A DNA stretch of 64,000 bases. Source: Lunularia cruciata. Taxonomy: Eukaryota; Streptophyta; Marchantiopsida; Lunulariales; Lunulariaceae. The stretch spans positions 62,926,911 through 62,990,910 of the forward strand of contig OX419760.1 of the NCBI GenBank assembly GCA_948567375.1, read 5' to 3'. The notes under the pieces were generated by a model. It was not told the DNA's origin, searched no databases, and saw only the letters and a list, made by a program, of their open reading frames with translations. Shown piece by piece: positions 58,501 to 64,000 of the stretch. The translations under genes were made by a program, and so were the position numbers. The stretch's first letter is position 1. Every line of letters starts with the position of its first letter.

Positions 58501-61500
58501 ATTGTGACCATCGTCACCTTGACTTCTCTCATGGGTTGTGCTTGGGACTCCCCTAGAGATCTCATTTGCAGCTACACTAGCCAGTAAACTGATTCCCTGA
58601 TCATCAACATCCATAGCAGTAGCCCCGTTAGCTGCACCATCTGGTGCTGTTCCGGTAGAAATAGACATCTCCCCCTTCTTGATGTCCTCGGACTCAAAAC
58701 CACCTTCCGAGACACCATTTCTTGGAGCAAATCCATTACTGTTTCCGATCGCTTCGTGGGATTCCTTACAGATCCTCTCGCCATCTATTCTGCTGGGTTC
58801 ATCACCTCTCCTCTCCCCCTCTCCCAAACTCTCGCCAGGGAGCGAACTGGTGTACTTGTCCCTGTCGTCATCAGCGGAAGATCCAAGTCTTCCACCGCCA
58901 TTTCCACCTCCATTTCGGGCTTCAGTATTGACTTCCACAGGACCACCGTTCTGACTACCATTTTGCAATCTACTCTTACCGTCAGAGCTATCCAGGCTTA
59001 AAGAGGTATTCCTCTCCGGGATGTTGGGTGACATGCCTCTACTCGCGGGGGTCGCTTGTTCATACGAGCCGCTATTCATTCTTGCAGGACTTCTGCCGGG
59101 ATTCGGTATTCTCACAATCAGCCTGTGTTGATTACTACCATCCCGTCCTGCTTCTCCGCTCCCTTTTTCTGGTGCTGAGGTGGTCGATGTGGCGCTCTTA
59201 TCAGTAGTCGCAGCCCGACTCCATATGAGAGGTTTGCCACTCAACGGTTCCTTGGACCCTCCTGTAAGATTAGATCCGAGGAGTCCCTTGACTGGTAAAA
59301 TAGGGTGACGTGATACTGAGCCTGCAGTTTTCGAACTGACTGCCCCAGCCATCGATGAATTCTTTATTTCCTCTTTCCAGGTGGAATTAGGAGCACCTTT
59401 TCCCGGGGGGATACCAGCCCATATTTGGCCATTGCTTTGAGACTGAGAGCTGTTGCTTTTCTCATCCTTCACTGAAAGACCCGCCACATCCACAGGTGCG
59501 CTTCCCGTGGAGAGCTTACTACTGGTCTCTTCTTTCTTAACTATGGAGGGTGAAGTTCCCGCAGTCGCCATTTTGTTTGCTGAGAAAGGAGCAGACTTGG
59601 AGATACCGTCCCCAAAGCCTGTACCATTGGGCATCGCTTTGGCACTGCCCGCAGATGCTCCAGAACTCTTCACTGCAACTTCTGTGGGCCCTCCCTTCAT
59701 AAGGTGAGAATGTACCACCACATCAGGCGACGATTGCTTGTAATTATTCCACAACGCGTGGTTGGAAGACTTGCCCTCTCCAGAGAGTTTCATCTCTGCA
59801 TCAACCCGCTTCTTCCAGATGTCCACCAATTTCCTCGCCTTCTTCTGAATTTCCAAATTTTTGTGACTACGCAGATGATTGACAGATTTACCGACGCTGC
59901 AAGTCTTCAATCCATCCAAGTCTACAGGCAACTTATCGAGAGCTCTTAACAAAGTCAACAACAACTCTTCCACGCCTTTGTCTCCCTCCTTTGGACTTCC
60001 ACCATCCCCAACCTTCCCTTTGTGTGCTTCTTGAAGCCAGTCATCTAACATAGGCAAGCCCCCTAGTTGAACAAATCGGGCTAGACAATCATCGCGTTCG
60101 GTAGCAGCAACAACACTGGCCAGCATTGTGCGTCTAGAGGAGACATCTCCAGCCTTTCTGACACCATCATTCTGGTCTTGTTGCATCAACTGTACTAGTC
60201 GTTCCACACCTGATGAATTCTGCAACCCTCCATCCTTATCAGTAATGGATGCAATCTCTTCAGGCTTCATGCTGCGCTCGCGCTTCAGTGGGCTTGACTC
60301 ACCATCCTCAGACTTCAGTGATCGTTCGCGCTTACTAGGCTCCAAGTTTTGGTCGGCACGCTCTCGCTTCTTTCCTTTGCTTGGTGCGGAGAAAGAAACA
60401 TTCTGGGCTACTTCTGAACTAGGCTTTGGTTGCTGAGAAGAGGTGGGTCCTGTCAATGATCTAGGTGAAGGCCCTCCTGATTGCACTGCTGCCTGCATCT
60501 CCAGCTTTGTCCTCTCCAGCAACTGATCTACCTCGTCTTGATGCTCCTGAATGCGGAAACGAACGAACTCAGATCAAATGGGGACAACAATACATGGAAG
60601 AAATCAGGATGTTCAAACCTGTAACAATCCTGGATTACGAACCAACAAACAACTCATATTGCAGATAAGGCAGAGTTTAAATCCCTTCTCTCACTAGTAC
60701 TACGGGGAGGATATGACAACGAGAACATAATTTCGAACCGAACATCACAAAGAAACCACATACTAGACCAACACTGATAACGGAGTACTCTTCCTACCGG
60801 TCATGCTGGTGTCCAAGCAGGAGCGGAGAAACAGGTGCCGCGAAATTAGTACTCAGCCACCTGACAGAAAGAGGACTACGCCATCTATGGAGCTTAAAAC
60901 AGTATCTCTCAATTTCAAGTATCTCCACATACACCTTAGATGTATGTGCTTATCATCAACCCACTTACATCAGTGTAGTCACGATCTGTAAGCCACCATA
61001 GGCACTTGTTTGCTGTGTCATATACTCTCCGACAAACGAACGACGAAACACCTGGTGGAAGTTCAGCGCCTTTGCGTAGGAAAGCGACCTTGCAGGGATG
61101 TAAAAGCGAAGCAGCTGATATCTCATCCTTGTGAAAAGAATAGAAAATTTCGTTGGGGGCAGCCTCAAGAGGTACCCCCTTGGCTAGCTTGACATCAGCT
61201 GGTCGATATAGCCAATTCACTGCAAGCTTGGTTGTGTCTTTCTCTTGGGTCACCTTGCGAAGGATGCCAATAAATGGTGGGGCATTTCCTGCCTGAAAAA
61301 GTGCACAATCCCCGACGCTAAGCTTGCGACCACCCTGCAAAATAGACATACTTGAATGTAAGCAAACCACAACAATCTACTAGCAGCTCGCCACGACAAA
61401 AGATAGATACAGTTGAAAATTTAGATCTAGCGGCGTTTAACCATAAATTCTTCACAAGGTCAATGCAATCGTGCAACACCACAGCTAGAAATAAGATACA

Positions 61501-63235
61501 CTTCAAGGTTGATTGTGACGATCGAGCTCTACAGGTCTATCCGAATCCGGTCCAAAATCGGCTTAACCCCGCATCCCCACATACTTCTCTAACTGGTGTT
61601 TGTTAAGCTATCGACCGCTGAGTGTAATGCGCGCTCTTCACAATTGAAGGAAATCTAACAAAGAGGATGCCAGCAACTTTCATGTGACTAGAGACCAGAG
61701 ACAACGCCTTCCTACGTCCATTTTGCAGTGGACGAGTTTGCAAGGATCTCAAGGATACACGAAAAGAGCTGTACAGAGGCTCGAGGGGAATTCAAACGCC
61801 TAATTACGACCTCGACGTCTGGGTGACAGAAGTTGACGAACACCAAAGGACAACGGAGAAGGATTAGACCCCAAACGACCCCTGAAGTGTGCGTCGAGGC
61901 TATTGGAAAGACATGCAAAGACTGAAGGTCGCGTTCCTGACACAGTACCCAACGAAGCATGAAAAACCGCACTCGATAGTGGGAAGCCAAAATCAACGGG
62001 CAACAACCCAGGAGGATAGTTCGCAGTTGTCCATTGCTGTACAACTTTAACAGGTGCTTGTCACTTCAAGGTCACTTCGAGGTGCATATCACGTTTACTA
62101 ACTTTAATAGTTCAAGGTGCCTCCCGTATCCTTCACCCTGACCGGCACTCTCCAGGATGGACTCTCCAGGCATAAAACCAGATACCGGTCACTCCTTCAG
62201 CGTCATTGTGACGCTCCTTCCACATTCCATATCATACTGGCATGAAGTGAGATATCTTGCCATCCCCGATCTGAACATCTGGATGGGAGAAAGGCTTCGG
62301 ACACAATCTTAACTCCACGCTGACTTCTGGAGAAACAGTAGTCTTCTGACAACTCAACGTAAGGTTTTCTTGTCTATGACTTGTAGCTAGTTTGCAAGTA
62401 TGGACCAGTGATCCACTTTAGGACGACTTTTTGTTGCTGACAGCATTCAATGCCAGGTGATAGAAACCTCGTGGGAGGCCCGAAACCAGATATTGTGCCA
62501 GATATTAGGGAGTCAAGACAGCTCTGAGGAGAGCGTTACAAGTCCTGGCGCACGAGCAACTATTGAGTGGATTGAACTACTGTAAGAAGATACAGTGGTA
62601 GCTGCAGATGTGGACTCCAAACCCAATCATGAGACCGATGGGTAGGCGGCATGAACGCCTAAGATCCTTCTCCCTCATCGTGATTACTAGAAAGGAACCA
62701 ACGAGCTACATCTCATCTCCAAAGGAAAAAGTTATTGACAAAGAGTCTCAAGGCCTGTATGAGCAGCGACCTGCGCGCATGGACAGACGTATAGCGCTGC
62801 AGTTTGGTGTTGATTTGGAGTCTGTGAGACGGACTGATTCAGAGCCCGCATGCGATCCTACTCGTGGTGGGCTCGGAAGGTAGCAAAATGACTTCGAGAA
62901 AGATATCACGATTATGACGTAGGTGTAAGGTATGAAGAAGCAAGGCTTTGTAGGTATGAAGTCCAGATGACGACTTGATCAAGTCAGCAACCAAATCAAG
63001 TCCTGCATGAAAGTGACGGAGAGGAAGGCAGAAGGAGAGTCAGATCGTGTAGGAAACAAGGTCCCACTGCCTTCGAGGGAGAATTGAACAGGACAAGTTG
63101 AAACGCATCAACTTCATTAAGGATCACCTTCGCTTGTGATTTAAAGGAACTCGCCTCGACAGCGAAGGCGAGAATAGGGCGCCGTATATGCGCTTGCCAC
63201 ATACGCTGCCTCTCATAGATAAACTGTCCATGCAT
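55534..63235 (-). CDS. SUO-like: SUO-like BAH and TFIIS N-terminal domain protein
   Basis: Exons on the minus strand: 63235-63128, 61334-60969, 60546-55534; all phase 0, 5487 nt, about 1828 residues. The BAH domain (about residues 37-158) reads GGRKLSVGDCALF, VNWLYRPADVKL and EIFYSFHKDEI, ending WWLTDRDYTD. EHQDEVDQLLERTKLEM follows as in plant SUO proteins. Next come basic nuclear-signal-like blocks (KGKKRERAD), then a TFIIS N-terminal helical domain (about 275-410: VERLVQLM, LDDWLQEAHKGK, LRALDKLPV, KKARKLVDIWKKRV). A long low-complexity tail has five DLN motifs and GW/WG sites. BAH domains bind histones. Arabidopsis SUO is a GW protein needed for miRNA translational repression. The 36-residue first exon (MHGQFIYER...) is less sure: it fits the family's MHG start and the phase. 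Confidence 0.9.
61335..63127 (-). other. Large first intron of the SUO-like gene
   Basis: It is bounded by gtgatcc at the donor (63127-63121) and ttttgcag at the acceptor (ending 61335). It holds no exon that the reading frame needs. If the proposed first exon is wrong, the true first exon should lie in or above this stretch. Confidence 0.55.
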
Positions 63236-64000
63236 GTCATTGGACCCTGCTGATTCCCCCTCTCGATATCACCCCACGTCCCACCCTCCGCCTCCACACT
63301 CTCGATGGTTCCAGTCTCTTTCTCTCTCTTTCCCTCTATCTATATCTCTCCTCTCCCACGCTAGAGGAACTCTCCACTCGTTCCTACGTGCAAACCAGTT
63401 CCTATCTAAGACCGCCAGAGGATACCTGAAGCACCCATCGAGCTCCTGGCCCTGTCCCTCGCTTACAATCCGACTGAGGACGAACTCTACAGTACCGAGA
63501 ACCTAAACGCTGACACTGCTCGCTCACCTTCCACCACCCTCTCTTCTATTTTCATACCACCGCCAACTCCCTCCAAGCTCCATTCCCCGCAGCCTGAAAG
63601 TAGCTTTACTTTGCTCTGTCCCGCCTGTTAGTGTATGTATCCTTGGCACCTCAAGACGAAGAGCACCACGAACTATATCACAAGACCACAACTACATAAC
63701 ACTCCCGAACAAGAGACCACCGTGACTTACATCAAACATCGGCCTCAAGTCGGGTCAGCACAGCGTTATCAGGTGAACCGCCTCTTGTGCCTCTTGTGCC
63801 TCTCGTTGTTGTACAAGCCTCTTTCCCTACGAGCTCTAGCTCCTCGCTCACTCTTCGTCAACACCATAACCTCAAAACTGCTAGCATCTTAGGTCCCTCC
63901 GTCTTTCCTCTCTCTCTCTTTTATCTTCTACCACTCAATACATCCTCCGTCTTCCCAGCATCCATCATCGCACCCTCCCTTCTTCTCCCTCTTCTTCAAT
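63236..64000. other. Upstream region of the SUO-like gene, pyrimidine-rich on plus strand
   Basis: CT tracts on the plus strand (63310-63360, 63905-63930) are GA tracts in the gene's own sense, as in many plant 5' leaders. No other gene is supported; the 85-codon frame at 63635-63892 has no domain. Confidence 0.45.

Noticed and set aside
1-64000. tRNA, rRNA, CRISPR arrays or prokaryote-type operons
   Set aside because: None were seen. The only tRNA-related signals are two retrotransposon primer-binding sites.

Overview
The window reads as nuclear DNA of a land plant. Three spliced genes with GT-AG introns match plant families: a full-length ABCA transporter, a UBC22/UBE2S-type ubiquitin-conjugating enzyme, and a SUO-type BAH/TFIIS-N protein. 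They sit in AT-rich DNA full of decayed retrotransposons. Low gene density and a full-length ABCA would suit a bryophyte or another non-flowering plant, but I cannot fix the lineage from sequence alone.

Layout. 1-10.3 kb is a nested retrotransposon block. A minus-strand Ty3/gypsy chromovirus, cut by the left edge and ending at 4263, sits inside the RNase H region of an older plus-strand relative (4264-7664). That older element is itself split by two solo LTRs of a second family, and two more such LTRs follow. 11.1-11.7 kb is a 5'-truncated non-LTR element on the minus strand. 12.9-27.7 kb is the ABCA gene on the plus strand. I built a 35-exon model with consistent phases that gives 1748 residues. 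29.6-32.1 kb is a 5' LTR, a primer-binding site and gag remains of the second LTR family, followed by another truncated non-LTR copy (32.7-33.1 kb). 36.2-39.3 kb is the E2 gene on the plus strand (247 residues). 41.5-43.3 kb is a decayed Mutator-like transposase. 43.3-51.6 kb is AT-rich sequence with local tandem repeats and fragments of the non-LTR 3' end. 51.6-53.3 kb is the longest copy of that non-LTR element, with zinc finger and endonuclease parts but no reverse transcriptase core. 55.5-63.2 kb is the SUO-like gene on the minus strand (about 1828 residues).

The three host genes are transcribed separately and have no obvious shared pathway: membrane transport, APC/C-linked ubiquitin chain building, and chromatin or RNA-linked regulation. 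The most interesting signals are four. The LTRs of the nested chromoviruses carry textbook heat-shock elements. The ABCA protein has lost both H-loop histidines and one catalytic glutamate while its reading frame stays intact. A low-copy element looks like the R2/NeSL class of endonuclease-bearing non-LTR retrotransposons. The second LTR family carries an internal duplication that includes its own terminus. I found no tRNA or rRNA genes, CRISPR array or bacterial-type operon.
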